A stretch of DNA of 64,000 bases from Aspidiotus rigidus (Eukaryota > Arthropoda > Insecta > Hemiptera > Diaspididae). The notes below the pieces were generated by a model, which was given only the letters and a program-made list of their open reading frames with translations, searched no databases and was not told the origin of the DNA. The DNA is taken from NCBI GenBank assembly GCA_035079385.1, contig JAVHKY010000005.1:2108001-2172000 (forward strand), in the 5' to 3' direction. Positions 25,264-39,800 of this stretch are shown piece after piece. Positions within the stretch are counted from its first letter, which is position 1; the number at the start of each line of letters is the position of its first letter. The translations under genes were made by a program, and so were the position numbers.

Positions 25264-26150
25264 TTGTTAACAGGATGAGAGAGTAAGTCAGACAAAAGAT
25301 AGCAGAGAGTAAAGTATTATAAGCGTTCATTCTTTGCTTCAAGAAATAAGTACAAAGTGTTTCCTTTGATGATAACCCTTCAGCATTGAATCACTCAAAT
25401 CTGAACAATGCAGGCTGATCCAATTACTGGGAGTTAGTAAGCTTGTAGTTTTCTTAATTGTAACTTGTACAAGTAAACATTTCTTTCTACTTATTAAAGA
25501 TTTGGTGACGTGCTATATTCTTAAAATTGTACAGTCCTTGACATTTCTTCATCGATTCGGACCGGGCAGCGTTAGCATCGCGCAAAATTTTTGAATTTTT
25601 AAAAATCTCTCAAAAATATGATCATCTGAAAGAAAATGTTCCACTCTTCAATTTCGTTCCTTACAAGTACACGCCTAAATTCATTATTTTAGGAGAAATT
25701 TAAGAAAAACTAAAAAATCACCTTGGGTTTCAAGTCACAATCACCGTTCGCTTATCAGTACTTTCTAGGTATTTTACATAGGCGACACTAGCGATCCTAC
25801 AATATGCCCGGTCCGAATTCTCTGCTTCTTTTGATGAAGTATAGGCTCTGAGTATAGGTACATTCTTAATTTTGGCTTGCTAAATGCAGTCAAATTTGAT
25901 TCACTCGTTGACGTCTATTGATAACTTCATCATCCACTGCCATCAATTTTGTACGCCTCTATTAATTCTGTACATATGTAATACATACCTGATAATTCCA
26001 TATCTTTCATTTGTAAATCTTTTTCTAAATCCACTTAATCATAAGTCATAATACAGTAGCGAGAATCATCAAACCCAATCTTCCTGCCATTCCTGAAGTC
26101 CTGCTTTCATCAAGTTCTTTGAGTGTCAGGAGCTTTGGTCGGGATATACA
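25264..26150. other. Stretch without a supportable gene
   Basis: Nothing coding is seen. The motif GGACCGGGCAGCG near 25559 and CGGTCCGAATTC near 25808 are short inverted partners around a 250-bp segment, too short to name as an element. Confidence 0.3.
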
Positions 26151-26198
26151 CGCTTGATAGCTATAGGGGAAAATTTAGAGAAATTCTTGATGGCACAA

Positions 26199-26352
26199 AG
26201 AGAATTCTCGTTCAATGTAAACAGTGTCAAACCTGAAAAATCAAGTGATGGTAGTGGCTCCATAAAGAACGTATTTAGGTACACTACTACATCACTACCA
26301 CCACTTGAGTTTTTGGATTTGACATCTGTTTACATTGAACGAGAATACCTCT
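26199..26352. repeat. Fold-back repeat with ~58-bp arms
   Basis: The left arm, 26199-26258, starts AGAGAATTCTCGTTCAATG. It is matched in reverse complement by the right arm, about 26292-26351, with a few mismatches and a loop of about 35 bp. The right arm end (GAGAATACCTCTAGCG) is again inverted at 26429-26455, so the region holds a chain of inverted copies. Confidence 0.7.
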
Positions 26353-26560
26353 AGCGACTTAATGAACTTGTTGAGCAAAGACTCGTCTTATCTCGTCATA
26401 CTAACTAGGATTAAGGTTATGTGCTAAGCGCTAGAGGTATTCTCGTCAAATGTAATCAAACAAGGGAAGTGGTTATAGTTGCATCGCATCCCTAAAACTC
26501 AACACCAATTCCAACGTTTCTTTACATTCATGAGAATAGGTACCTACATCCAGCGGTTTA

Positions 26561-26867
26561 ATGCGCAAGTGATAAGAAGAGGACCTTCGTCATAATTGAC
26601 AAATAAATAATAAATAAAATCCAAGGTGGAGTAATTTCACTATTTCAGGAGTGCCGGGAGAGAAATTTAAATATCAAAATTAATTCCGATTGACTTTATT
26701 AAAAATAATTTTTTGATAAAAACAAAAAAATAAGACTCGAGTTCTCTTTCTTTTTGTTGTTCAAGTTCTCATATTTTTACGGTGTGATATTCAAATTCTT
26801 TTGCTCCTCTTTCAACTTTATCTACTTACATGGTGACGGTCCTCTTCTTATCATTTTGCACATAACT
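26561..26867. repeat. Short inverted pair flanking ~250 bp
   Basis: GATAAGAAGAGGACC at about 26571-26585 is inverted as GGTCCTCTTCTTATC at about 26838-26852. It may be the outer ends of the same fold-back complex that begins near 26199. Confidence 0.4.
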
Positions 26868-27109
26868 AGATATACCCCTAAATGATGATGTCATGTAGGT
26901 CGTGCTCCTCGACGCCATGGACTGCGAGTGCAAAGGTTCTTTGTGACGTCATTAACACACGTGGTCAACACGATAATACGATTGATGCTGATTAAGGCGC
27001 TAGCTGGTTACTGATAACAACCACGGGTTTCTAATTCCTAGCTGTATTCCGGGAAATTGGGAACCCCGTGCCCACTAGTCACTAACACCTTACCTCGTAA
27101 TTAACAGAT

Positions 27110-27230
27110 ACTGACAGTCACAATTCAATTTCTACTTTAACGCAGTCGCTTTTTATGTAAATGTAATTAGTGTTCTACAAACGCGATTTCGGTTGATTTG
27201 GTGCAGACTCTCTCCGATGATGTTTTCATC
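27110..27230 (+). other. Possible 5' non-coding exon of the receptor gene
   Basis: A CpG-richer patch ends in a strong donor-like site (CATC then GTAAGTGT at 27231) about 1.2 kb upstream of the first coding exon, which has its own acceptor (TTTTCAG ending at 28393). This layout would fit a leader exon. No transcript evidence exists and several other donors could serve. Confidence 0.2.
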
Positions 27231-28428
27231 GTAAGTGTCTATCTTTGAACTGCCCTAAGGATATCCTGATCGATCGTTTTCCGAACCTGAATCATATCGC
27301 TATCATTTCCGGTGAAAAGGATCCAGAATATGTAAGAAATGATAATCAAATTTTGCTATCTCTGTCGTCCATTTTTAATGCTACGCGTACAAAATTTGTA
27401 ATCGAGTTTTTATTTGCATTAAAAAAGTTATAATACTTCATACCTAATGCAGTGTCGTGGCAACGACAAAAGGTAGCAGTAAATTGTTCTTATATTTCTT
27501 ATTGGTAACAGTTTAAATGTGCAACGGAAGCTATGCTAAGGACGTTTCCTGTTTTCATGATTTTGCCAATTTTTCAACAAGTAGTAAGTATTGAAAAATC
27601 GTTTGAAGTACACGTTGAGAGAATCAGCAATCGTCATTCGAGGTTTTTACGTAATCAGCTGAGCGTATCAACATCTGTAGCGTAGTCAAGGAGGAATTGT
27701 TAATGTTGGGGTTAAAACTCTCTCCGTAGGCTGACGTTTTCAGACATTTCTTTTTAATGTACTCGGTTTGCGTATATAAAGACTCCAATTTTTTCTCACC
27801 TTTCCGTGTTCAAAATATTATATTCGAAGCAATCGAACGATCGATGAACTAGTGATCCTGAAAAAAAATAATTTGACCCCTCGCTCAGTACGATTATATA
27901 ACTCGCAAGTGTAGAAAATAATTATCTTACAATCGAGGCAGAACTGTTGATCCTGGTAAATGGAGCGAAGTCAGGGACGATTTTCAAAATTTTCAAACGT
28001 TCACACGTGGAGTTGATTTCTTGCTTTATACTCGTATAATCGTAAATGTTTCTGGCTGTTCCAAGTGTAAGAACATATATTGGTAGGCTGAGCTGCAGAG
28101 CATTAATACGTTGGTGCATTCTGGGACACGCTATCGTATAAAATTCTAAATATATAAAACGGACTCATTACTTTGACCCAATTTTATTCGCGACGTAGAA
28201 CTTTACCATCAGGGACATTGAAACCGATAAAATTTTGTTATATTGAAAAAATTCTGTCTTAATTAAAAATGTTCTCGAGATACCCAATTATTGTATATGC
28301 TTATTACGTTAGACTCGTCTCAATTAGATAGGTACGTACACCTATACTTCCTGAATTATAATAATTTTTTCGAATTTTTTGGTTTATTTTCAGTTTCTAC
28401 CTATCAGTGAGATGATAAGGTCGAATTG

Positions 28429-28556
28429 ATGGGCTTCGAAGAAAATATGCTGTTGAAGTTATTGTTCTTCATCATTTTAATAACTGCAACCGTCAGTAAT
28501 TCTTTACTATTGTTGGTCTTCTATCGCAGGCCTGGATTACGAACCATATCGAACAG
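28429..28556 (+). CDS. Receptor exon 1 (start codon and TM1)
   Basis: The ATG at 28429 is preceded in frame by TGA at 28408, within the same exon after the acceptor at 28393, so translation should start here. It encodes a short N-terminus, a hydrophobic TM1 ending VSNSLLLLVFYRR, and the first loop start PGLRTISNR. The donor is AG|GTAAAA at 28557. This exon is too short for a simple open-frame search with a stop codon and was found from its fit to the TM2 exon. Confidence 0.8.
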
Positions 28557-31500
28557 GTAAAAAAAAAATGTCAACTTTTCAAGTACCTACCTAATTTATA
28601 CACGGGGTAAACTTCCTTACCTTCATTTACCCACGATTACTTATTTGATGTGCGATCGATATCAGAAACGTAAAATATCCTAAAAATTTGGAAAATAATT
28701 CACTTGATCCTCTTTTATAAAGTTTCACGAGTATTTTTATATCTTTTCCAACCTAAAATTAATAATAAAAGAGTGAGAGTATTTACCAAGAAATTTTGAA
28801 AATATTTTGTCATTTGAGGGCGAGAGGGGTAAAAATAATATGGAAAATGATTAGGTATCTCTCTTAGAGAAATCGCCCGTATTTTTTCCTTGTTAACGAA
28901 TAGCTGAAGTATAAAGGGGATACTCTGAATAACAATTTCTGAATGCGATAAATCCGAAAATAGAAGAGGGCGAGTGTACATTGTCACCTTCGCGGTGACT
29001 TCAAGTTAGAGGTAATAAACACCGAGTAAGAGTCACCAAATTTCAACGAATGACGTCAAAAAAAGAAGAATTGGGAATTTCTTCTAAGATCCTTATTTCT
29101 ATATTTGTTGAATGGGAGAGCTCCAAACTTGACGAATGTGGTCCGACATTGAGTGAATGAAACACAGAATAACATAACTGTAATAAGTAGGATTAAGAAG
29201 TAAAGTACATAATATGTAAGTACTTCAACTTTCTTGAAAATTTCAAGTTTTTTGGATCTTATTAACGCGCTCTCTGGACTGCAGTCGCGTGGATCACTTA
29301 TTGACAAACAAAACGAATTTTAATGCCAACTTCTAAAGACGAGGTTCATCTCTGAAACCTCTAATCCTATACAGGGTTACACGTGTATACGAGCTCATAC
29401 TGTCTTTGACGTACCCGTGTGCGTGTATTCTTAGATTTCATTCACGTGTGTATTTTCTCTTCTGATGATAGCTTCAGAATTTCTAGCTCATCTCATTGAT
29501 TCTAACGAGACGAAAAGAAGAAAAACAGAAATGTCACTTGAGAAATCCACAAGTATATCATCACCTGATCGTTTTTTTCCTTGTAGTAAATGTACGTCTG
29601 ATTAAGGTTAAATCGTAATGTGCTCTCTCTTGATAGGTACTTCTCACAATATTTGCACGTGCGCACATTTTCTTCTTCAAATTTGCATCAATAACTCATT
29701 TTAAATGAGTGCCGAACGATAAGTAATGTTTGTTAGAAGACGTGATATATATTCTTGAAAAGACAGATAATTTATTGATTTTACACTTTTCATTGTCGAT
29801 AATCTGTAGAGCCTATTCTGAAGGATATATCGAAAACATCAAATACCTAGCCTATTATACGAACAAACATGCCTAGATACTTGAAGAGAGAAATATCTTG
29901 GGGTATTTCTTCGAAGATCTGTTACGCCGTCAAAATTTTTGAGGATTCTCTTTAATCATTCGGAATTCTTTGTTCGAAATTAATGCATTTTCGTCGCCAA
30001 ACTATAATTATGATACCTATCAGTTTTTTTATTGTAGAGACGCACAGGCCTTCTGAAAGCGTAAAATCTTCTCAAGATGCTATAGCTAGATCAGACATAG
30101 TTCAAAACAGAAGATTTCTGAAAGAACTACTTCACTTAGATTTTTAATTCATTTTTCTTCAGTTATGTTACTGTCTTAAACGACCCAGTGCACTCGAGTT
30201 GACATTTTCTCTCTTAGTGGTGTGAAAGTTTGTGCTCAATCGCCCTGCACGCGAGATTCTTTCATGGATCAGGGTCAATTGTCAAAGAATATCCTACTGA
30301 CTTGATTCATGTGCTCTTTTGAATAGTTTGATACTCGTACTCTAAATTGGATTTTCTTTTATAGACGCCTTATAAAGATCTTCTTTGACTTATTCGTTGT
30401 TATCAACAATTTACGGAATGAAAATTCGACGTTTATAAGTAGTGTTGTACTTGACTGTACAAATCCATGCTTATTTTTCGTGATGGTCGATAATGGCGAA
30501 TGAGAATTTTATACTTGAAACATCTACGCTAGATTGTTGACTACGTATACATACTTGAAAGATAATCGCGAAAAATTGGTATAATTTCAGCTGACAATCA
30601 TATTGGAAATGTAGATAATATCATTTATATAATGCGTGATATTTCAAGAAAAATTTCCACTGATGATTTACCCGCACTTGAAAAAATATTTCTTTGACGT
30701 ATGGAAGTCGACAATGCTTGTAGGAATTTTTCGATAGTTAACCACACAAAATCATTCCTTCCGGGTAGATCACTATTAAGCAACGGAAAAGAGGTTATTG
30801 ACATAATTATGTGACTTCATAAACTACTTCTTAATGACGTCATGAAAATGCTGACATCTGTTGAAAAATTGTTTATTAATATTGATGGACCAAGGCCACC
30901 GAAGCTTGATAAACCGTTTTGAAAATAGCCATACATTGATGACCATTAATGTTATGCGAATCCACTGCTTAGGTCGAAGAGTAAAGTTGTTGAATTTGTG
31001 TGATTTGGTTTGATGAGAGACGGCAAATGAGTTCATAGTGCCAGGTTTCATTTTAGGATCAAAATTTTTCCATGTTTTTTCGTTGTTATCGCAAGAAGAG
31101 AAGCTGAGTAAATTAAGCGCACTTCAAAGGTGTTACCCTACAGGAGGATCGACAATGCCGTGCTCATCGTGATATTTCTCCTTGCTTCCCTCCACTCTTC
31201 TAGGTTTGTCATTAGACATCCTGCCCACCTTTGCCGCTGCTATCAAGAAAATGGTGCCCGAAGCTCAGCTTTGAATCAAATCGGATGCCCCGATACTTCA
31301 TCGTCTTCCACACCTTGCAGGCAAAAGGTGAATGATCTAAACTTTCACTGGGTCGTGAATGGTGTGGCCTCCGTCTTTCTTACCCCGAAGTCTAGTCTGG
31401 CCGACTTGATCCAACGCGTCACCGCGAAACTCTTATCTTGTAAGCCATACGTTTTAAATTTAAGCTGAAGCAATAAGCTTGAGCTTTATTTCACGACCGA

Positions 31501-34500
31501 ATATCCTTGGCGCGAGGTAGTATGGCTGTAAAATGAATAGAAGAGCCACCGAATTAGGAAGAAAACACTTTACAGTCACGTATGATTTATTACGTGCCTG
31601 TAAAGTGTTTTCTTCCTCGTGTGACTGTAATAGTTGACGGAATTTAAGAAGATGTGCGATGGAATCAAGATTGTATCGAAGTTGATTACGTCAATGAGGA
31701 CAGAGTTTGGAGAATCTTGAATTATTTGTGCATACTAGTACATAAATATGACGACTCATTCATAAATTCTTAAGCTTTTTCGAAAATTGACTCTAAGCTG
31801 ACTCTCCAAGGTCGTGAGTTATATATTCCAAATACCGGTACCTCTAGAACTGTTGGGGACTTAGTTTTCGGCTTCCATACTGATTATAAGGTTTTTATCT
31901 GACACAATTTCTCAACTCTAGCGTCTAATTAGAGATAAAGAACCTTTCTTAAAAGTATGTCCTAATATATCAGCCCACTTACCATGTTCCCAATCACATA
32001 CTCACTACAACTCGGTGGCGAAAGTAGGGGGGGGGGGAGTCAGTTTGAAAGTTCACGTTCCTAGAGCAAATTGCAAATATGACTTATTTTTCATAATAGG
32101 AAATTAACATTAGAATTGTCGAGAGATCGGCGGGAAGGAGGGGCACTGGATCGCCCTCAAAGTTTGTATCTCATTTTCGCCTCTGTACTCTTCTTGTTGG
32201 GTTTGCGAATTACTCACCCACTTATCTGAAGGGAGAGTTCTCGCAAATACGGATAACCTTCCGAGACTTTTGCACCTTCTCTGTATCAAATCATCTTCGT
32301 GGTATTATTACTGCGTTTGTCCAAACTAAAGTCCAGTCACGTGGTATAGTCCTATTCGTCAACATTCCTTTGGCACGTGTGCGAGACATCGTTCAACCAA
32401 GGCGACCTCTGATGCCGGTATTCATGACAATTTTCATGTATTTTGTGAAAACCTTCTGCATAATATGCGTTCGTAAATAAGTATATGCCTTTGCGTGCAA
32501 TTTACGATATTAAGTGTCATTATTGACGTACTTTCTGAATATGGTAACATATGGTTGTACGTGTCGAGAATTGCGAATATCATCAATATAGCTTCATTTG
32601 GAAGTAATAATTTTAAATTCAAATAATAATGACGATTTCTACGTGATTCTTATTAATCGCACAATGAACTCGCACTCTCAAATCACAATTGTATTGAAGT
32701 CTGCCTAATCAGCGATTGATTGTAACACACTCGCGTCGTTCATTTGATCTTCAAAGCATCACGATAAGGCCGAGTGACGAACGAATGAAGTTTTCTTCAG
32801 GCGGTTATATTTGCAAACAATACTGGGATGTAGAACTGACATGTTGCTTTTACGTAGGTAGCACCGCACATCATGAGTACATCTATAAAACATCTTTCCA
32901 TTCATAATGCTTAATGTTTAGTTAACAAGAAATTGATGCATTGCTAAACCAAGATTGTAGAATGTATACCGGACTACCAATCTTTTTATTATGATTGTAG
33001 GTAGTAAGCGCATATATGTGCTATAGAACATAACTTACGTGTGTAAATTTGTGGGGAATGACGAGGTCGTTCGAAAAGATCCGAACCCAAGGTAACTCTT
33101 CAAAATGAAGCAAGAAAGAGTACATGTAGGTCTGAATTACAATACATTTATGCTTAATTATTTTGCGGCGACGTATAGGTTTTACGTAATCATTTATATT
33201 TTGTTTTTGTGAGTTCGAAAAGCCAGATTAATATGGAGAAGTTCGTAGTATATGCTTATTTTTTTTCTCCCTGAATGACCAAACAAGAATGAATTGAACT
33301 ATATGGATGTTCAATTAGGCTCTGGATTTCCCCTTCCTCCGTCCGACAATTAATAATAGAGCGTTTCGCGAGTTCTATAAACATTTTTTGTGAGTATATT
33401 CGGTTATATTTGTTATTCGTTGATGGCTCTATAAGAAAGAAAGAAAAAAAAAAAATGAATTGAATCGATATTCATGTGAATCGACACTGTCCATTCTCGC
33501 CAGTAACACTCGGGGAAGTACAGTCTACATGGTTTGAATGCACATCTCGCGCGGTATTGATACGCTTCAAGTTTCACGAGCTATTACGTGACCAGAAGAG
33601 GGTCAGATATACAGCGTGTTAAGATTATGGTGAATTTTAATTATAGAAGGACCAATACCTCGCTTGTTTTCGAGATTTTCTCAATGAATCGTTTCGACGG
33701 CTTCTTTACAGAGAATACAAGGGATGGCATCTCGTCACGTCCGGAAGGACGAGTAGAAATTCTTTTCACTATTATTAAAAGATTGAATTTCTAGTTTTAG
33801 TAAAAGTACAATCATTAATTTTGGTCATCATTTTTATTCTAGAAGGGTCTCACGTTATAATATGATTGAGAGATAGAATTAGTCTTGGAAGTCATTATAA
33901 GCAAAAACCTTGGAATTGTTTCATCTTGTTCATTCGTCTTAGAGTAGCTGAAGCTCGCAGTGTTATAGATTCTGTGAGAATCGATCGAGTAATGTATTTT
34001 GTATTTGAAAAGTCATCTACTTAACATTTTAACAGGGAACCTGTTTTATGGGGGGTATTTGAGAAATTTGCCGCGCGCCGTCCAACAGAATAGACCTAGA
34101 TAAAGCTAGTATAAAGAAGGCCTAGACCTACTATAAGCCTAGTATAATATAGTTTGAGAGTCTAAATTTTTCTATCTTGAGCTATATATGATAGCTCGAG
34201 AGTCGGAATTTTCTAAGTCCCTCTCCTATCACAGGTATATACCTCGAGTCGAACTTTTTCCAAGTTTTTTGTTGGAGGGCGCACGGCAAATTTCTCAAAC
34301 AGCCTCCCATAAAATAGGTTCCCTGTTAAAAAATGGAAAAATTTCGACTCTCGAGCCCTACATGATTGGAAAAGGACTTAGAAATTTGTAACTTGGTCAT
34401 ATTGTAGTATTATTAAATTTTCTGGCATAGCCAAATAAATGAAAATCATGTTCCATGTCTTTTATATTTTATCAGTCATCATGAAATATTTCAGTCTAGG

Positions 34501-35951
34501 CTTCTACTAGGTCAAGTGTTCGTGAGATATTATTCGTTTATCCCTTTACCTATCTTGGTGTCGTATAAGTCTTGTATGAGAAATATTTTGAGGTAATTGT
34601 GGGCGTTCTATATTTTGAGGTATCAACTTTCGGTGGGGCGAACGAGCGATATCGCTGTTGTATTGGAATGGTATGAGAAAATTCAAGTCTTTTTTGAGAA
34701 ATATGAGGTAGCGCGAACTCGCTCCGCTCCTTCGCCCCCTGTCTCGCTGTTGTATTGGAATGGTATGAGACAATTCAAGTCTAGGGGACTTGGAAAAATT
34801 TCGACTATCCAGCCATATATGATAGGAAGAGGGACTTAAAAAACTTTACCTATCTTGCCGTCGTATAAGTCTTCTATGAGAAATATGAGGTAGCGCGAAC
34901 TCGCTCCGCTCGTTCGCCCCCTGTCTCGCTGTTGTATTGGAATGGTATGTGACAATTCAAGTCTAGGGGACTTGGAAAAATTTCGACTATCCAGCCTTTA
35001 TTTATTTAATTGTTTAATTATTCAATTATTTAAATATTTAATTATTTAATTATTTAATATTGTTTATTTATTTATTTATTATTAATTCTTGTACTAGGTC
35101 AAGTGTTCGTGAGATATTATTCGTTTACCCCTTTACCTATCTTGGCGTCGTATAATTCTTGTATGAGAAATATTTTGAGGTAATTGTGGGTGTTCTATAT
35201 TTTGAGGTATCAACTTTCGGTGGGGCGAACGAGCGATCTCGCTGTTGTATTGGAGTGGTATGAGAAAATTCAAGTCTTTTTTGAGAAATATGAGGTAGCG
35301 CGAACTCGCTATTGTATTGGAATGGTATGAGACAATTCAAGTCTAGGGGACTTGGAAAAATTTCGACTATTGAGCCTTTATTTATTTAATTATTTAATTA
35401 TTCAATTATTTAATTATTTAATTATTTTATTACTTAATTATTTAATTATTCAATTATTTTATTGTTTAATTATTTAATATTATTTATTTATTTATTTATT
35501 TATTTATCTATTTATTTATCTATTTATTTATTTATTCATTTATTTATTTATTATTAATTCTTCTACTAGGTCAAGTGTTCGTGAGATATTATTCGTTTAC
35601 TCCCTTTACCTATCTTGGCGTCGTATAATTCTTGTATGAGAAATATTTTGAGGTAATTGTGGGTGTTCTATATTTTGAGGTATCAACTTTCGGTGGGGCG
35701 AACGAGCGATCTCGCTGTTGTATTGGAGTGGTATGAGAAAATTCAAGTCTTTTTTGAGAAATATGAGGTAGCGCGAACTCGCTATTGTATTGGAATGGTA
35801 TGAGACAATTCAAGTCTAGGGGACTTGGAAAAATTTCGACTATTGAGCCTTTATCTATTTAATTATTTAATTATTCAATTATTTAATTATTTAATTATTT
35901 TATTATTTAATTATTTAATTATTCAATTATTTTATTGTTTAATTATTTAAT

Positions 35952-35983
<32 letters not shown>

Positions 35984-36816
35984 TCTATTTATTTATTTAT
36001 TCATTTATTTATTTATTATTAATTCTTCTACTAGGTCAAGTGTTCGTGAGATATTATTCGTTTACTCCCTTTACCTATCTTGGCGTCGTATAATTCTTGT
36101 ATGAGAAATATTTTGAGGTAATTGTGGGTGTTCTATATTTTGAGGTATCAACTTTCGTGGGGCGAACGAGCGATCTCGCTGTTGTATTGGAATGGTATGA
36201 GAAAATTCAAGTCTTCTATGAGAAATATGAGGTAGCGCGAACTCGCTCCGCTCGTTCGCCCCCTGTCTCGCTGTTGTATTGGAATGGTATGAGACAATTC
36301 AAGTCTAGGGGACTTGGAAAAATTTCGACTATCCAGCTTAGAAAATTTTCTAATTATCAATTATATTAATTATTTAATTATTTAATTATTTAATTATTCA
36401 ATTATTTATTTATTTATTTGATTATTTAATTATATTAATTATTTAATTATTTATTTATTTATTTAATTATTGATTGATTAATTGATTAATTAATTAATTA
36501 TTTATTATTATTACGCGGGGTGTACTCGCGAATTTCCGAATCATCCAAGTGGTAGAGATTTTCTAATTATTAATTATATTAATTATTTATTTATTTATTT
36601 ATTTATCTAATTATTTAATTTTTTATTTATTTAATTATTTATTTATATTAATTATTTAAATATTTATTTATTATTAATTATTGTTATTACGCGGGGTGTA
36701 CTCGCGAATTTCTGAATCACCCACGGGGTAGAGATTTTCTAATTATTAATTATATTAATTATTTAATCATTTATTTATTTAATTATTTATTTATTTATTT
36801 AATTATTTATTTATTT

Positions 36817-36853
<37 letters not shown>

Positions 36854-39800
36854 TTATTAATTATTATTATTACGCGGGGTGTACTCGCGAATTTCTGAAT
36901 CACCCACGGGGTAGAGATTTCTCTTGACGGGGGGTGTACTCGCGAGTTTCAAAAGCGGGGTCTGGCGAGAGAAAAGACATGGAACATGTCAAAACGACGG
37001 CTTCCTTAACGAAGTTAAACGAGGAACGCAGGGAACCTGTTTTATGAGTCAAATGGGATTTGGTATTGAAAATTCAATGAAGCCTAGACCTAGATAAAGC
37101 TAGTCTAAAAAAGGCCTAGACCTAATATAAGCCTAGTATAATATAGTTTGAGAGTCTAAATTTTTTCAAGTCCCCCTCCTATCATATATAGCTCGATAGT
37201 CTAAATTTCTTCAAGTCCCCCTCCTATCATATATTGGGATTTAAACTTACAGTTGGGTAGTTGGTAGCCCTTACGATATTCACCCTTTTGTTCAATAGGC
37301 GGCGTAACCGAAACTAGGTAGCGCTAGTTACAAAGGTGATCATGGATTTTTTTCTTATGGACCAAATACATGCGTTAGTTCAAACGAATAGTCTGAAGTT
37401 ATTTGACTTTTAATCAAGAGAAGTGTGAGAATCAAAGTTGTAGAGAATTCTGAAACGAACATTTTTTGTAATAAACAAATTTTTCTAAAGCTCATACTTA
37501 AATTGGAAAACAGAATTGAAAAACTGTTAGGAAATACACAAATTTAACCATGATCACCTTTGTACGCGGGGCTACCAACATTGCAAACTCCAAATTACGC
37601 CGCCTATGCTTTTTAAATGAAGAAATTTCACGTACCATAATTATTAGGATATCGTTTTTTAAAGCAAATATAAGCATAAATTTTGTAGTCTGTATCATCA
37701 ACATGAAATACAAAAAAAAATTGTATCAATAAATGATATATTGAAAAAATAACAGTTGATTGAAAATCAATGTATGAACGTATATAAATTCTCTGATTCA
37801 CCCTTTTAGTAGCGCTCTCTAGTTTAGGTTTAAACCCCAATAGCGGATAGTCGAAATTATTTTAAGTTCCCCTCCTATCAAATGTAGCGCGATAGTCGAA
37901 ATTTGTACAAGTCCCCCTATCATATATGGCTCGAGTGTCTAAATTTTTTCAAGTCCCCCCCCCTCCTCCCCCTCCTATCATATATAGCTCGAGAGTCAAA
38001 ATTCTTCCAAGTCCCCCCCCCCCCCTTCCCCTCCTATATATATACGGCTCCAGAGTCGAAATTTTCCCAAGTTTTTTGCTGGACGGCGCACGGCACACTG
38101 CAAATTTCTCAAAAAGCCCGCCATAAAACAGGTTCCCTGTTGAAATTTCGACTCTCGAGCTATATATGATAATAGGAGGGGACCTGGAAAAATTCCGACT
38201 CTCATAGGAGAGGGATTTGGAAAAATGTCGACTATCGAGCTACATATGATAGGAGGGGGACTTGGAAAAAATTCGACTATCGAGCTATATATGATAGGAG
38301 GGGGACTTGGAAAAATGTCGACTATCGAGCTATGATAGGAGGGCGTATTGGAAAAAATTTCGACTCACGAGCCATATATTATGATAGGAGGAGGACTTGG
38401 AAAACATTTCGACTCTCGGAAAAATTCCGACTCTCATAGGAGAGGGATTTGGAAAAATTTCGACTACTGAGCTACATATGATAGGAGGGGGACTTGGAAA
38501 AAATTCGACTATCGAGCTATATATGATAGGAGGGGGACCTGGACAAATTTCGACTCTCATAGGAGGGGGACTAAGAAAAAATTTGACTATCGAGCTATAT
38601 ATGATAGGAGGGAGAGTTGGAAAAATGTCGACTATCGAGCTATGATAGGAGGGGGACTTGGAAAAAATTTTGACTCACGAGCTATGTATGATAGGAAGGG
38701 GACCTGGACAAATTTCGACTCTCATAGAAGAGGGACTTGGAAAAATTTCGACTATCGAGCTATATATGATAGGAGGGGGACTAAGAAAAAAATTTGACTA
38801 TCGAGCTATAAATGATAGGAGGGGGACTAAGGAAAAGTTTGACTATCGAGCTATAAATGATAGGGGGAGGACTTGGAAAAATTTTAACTCTCGAGCTATA
38901 TACCTATGATAGGAGAGGGACTTAGAAAGTTCCGACTCTCGAGCTATCATATATAGCTCAAGATAGAAAAATTTAGACTCTCAAACTATATTATACTAGG
39001 CGTATAGTAGGTCTAGGCCTTCTTTATACTAGCTTTATCCAAGTCTAGGCTTCCTTGAATCCTATTTGACTCATAAAATAGGTTCCCTGCGTTCCTCATT
39101 CAACTTAGCCGTCGTTTTTTGTTAGCCCTTCTCCGGAACCATTTGACGTAATTTTCTTCCATCCAAAAACCTTGGAAAAATTTGAACTTCTGAGTTATTA
39201 ATATGCAGGGAATGGGAGGTGGAGACGGGGGCTGGGCCTAGAAAAATGTCGACTTTTGAGCCATATATATGTATACATGAAGAGCTGGTAATCCGAGGGT
39301 TCGGGAGATATTCGCAAGAACGTACGGTAAATACCGTAGGGGAGTTCGGAAAGCTTGGAAAAATGAAATCAAATCGATCATCAAGATTGAAATTGAAAAA
39401 AATTTTCTTGAAATAAGTTCACTATTCGCTTTAATTAGTAGCAGCGAACTAAAGGAATTGCGAGTTTTTTTTTATATGGACATGTCTTAAGGCTGGGGGT
39501 GACACGAAAATGACATTATGAGTGACCTTAATCTACTTCTAGGATTACAAAAGATCGATATTCGTTACTTTAGGGCCTGCGTTTTTAGCCCACTTCATAC
39601 CTACCAGGCCTCACATACATAGTATATTAGGCCATTTTAGGGCCAGATACAGTATACCAGCTTCGAAAGCTATACAGTATTCGCGTATGTTAGGCTAATG
39701 AAGAGGGAGGAAGGCCTTAGGCTGAGAACCGGTATTGTTAACAGGGAACCTGTTCTATGGGGAGTCAATTCGAAAAATTTGCTGTGCGCCGTATGATGTC

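Larger units (their letters stand above)
36991..39120. mobile_element. Larger TIR element with 45-bp minisatellite and nested insertion
   Basis: Terminal arms match for more than 100 bp: AAAACGACGGCTTCC...GAGGAACGCAGGGAACC (36991-37038) against the inverse at about 39075-39120, then TGAGTCAAAT and the CTAGACCTAGATAAAGCTAG segment on both sides. The interior holds 45-bp units in opposing orientation (37166-37233 and 37850-38060 one way, 38130-38970 the other) and a nested element at 37234-37840. No transposase. Confidence 0.75.

Noticed and set aside
31130..31468. 112-residue plus-strand frame
   Set aside because: The opposite strand matches the R1-like LINE RT, so this frame is the antisense shadow of a dead retroelement.
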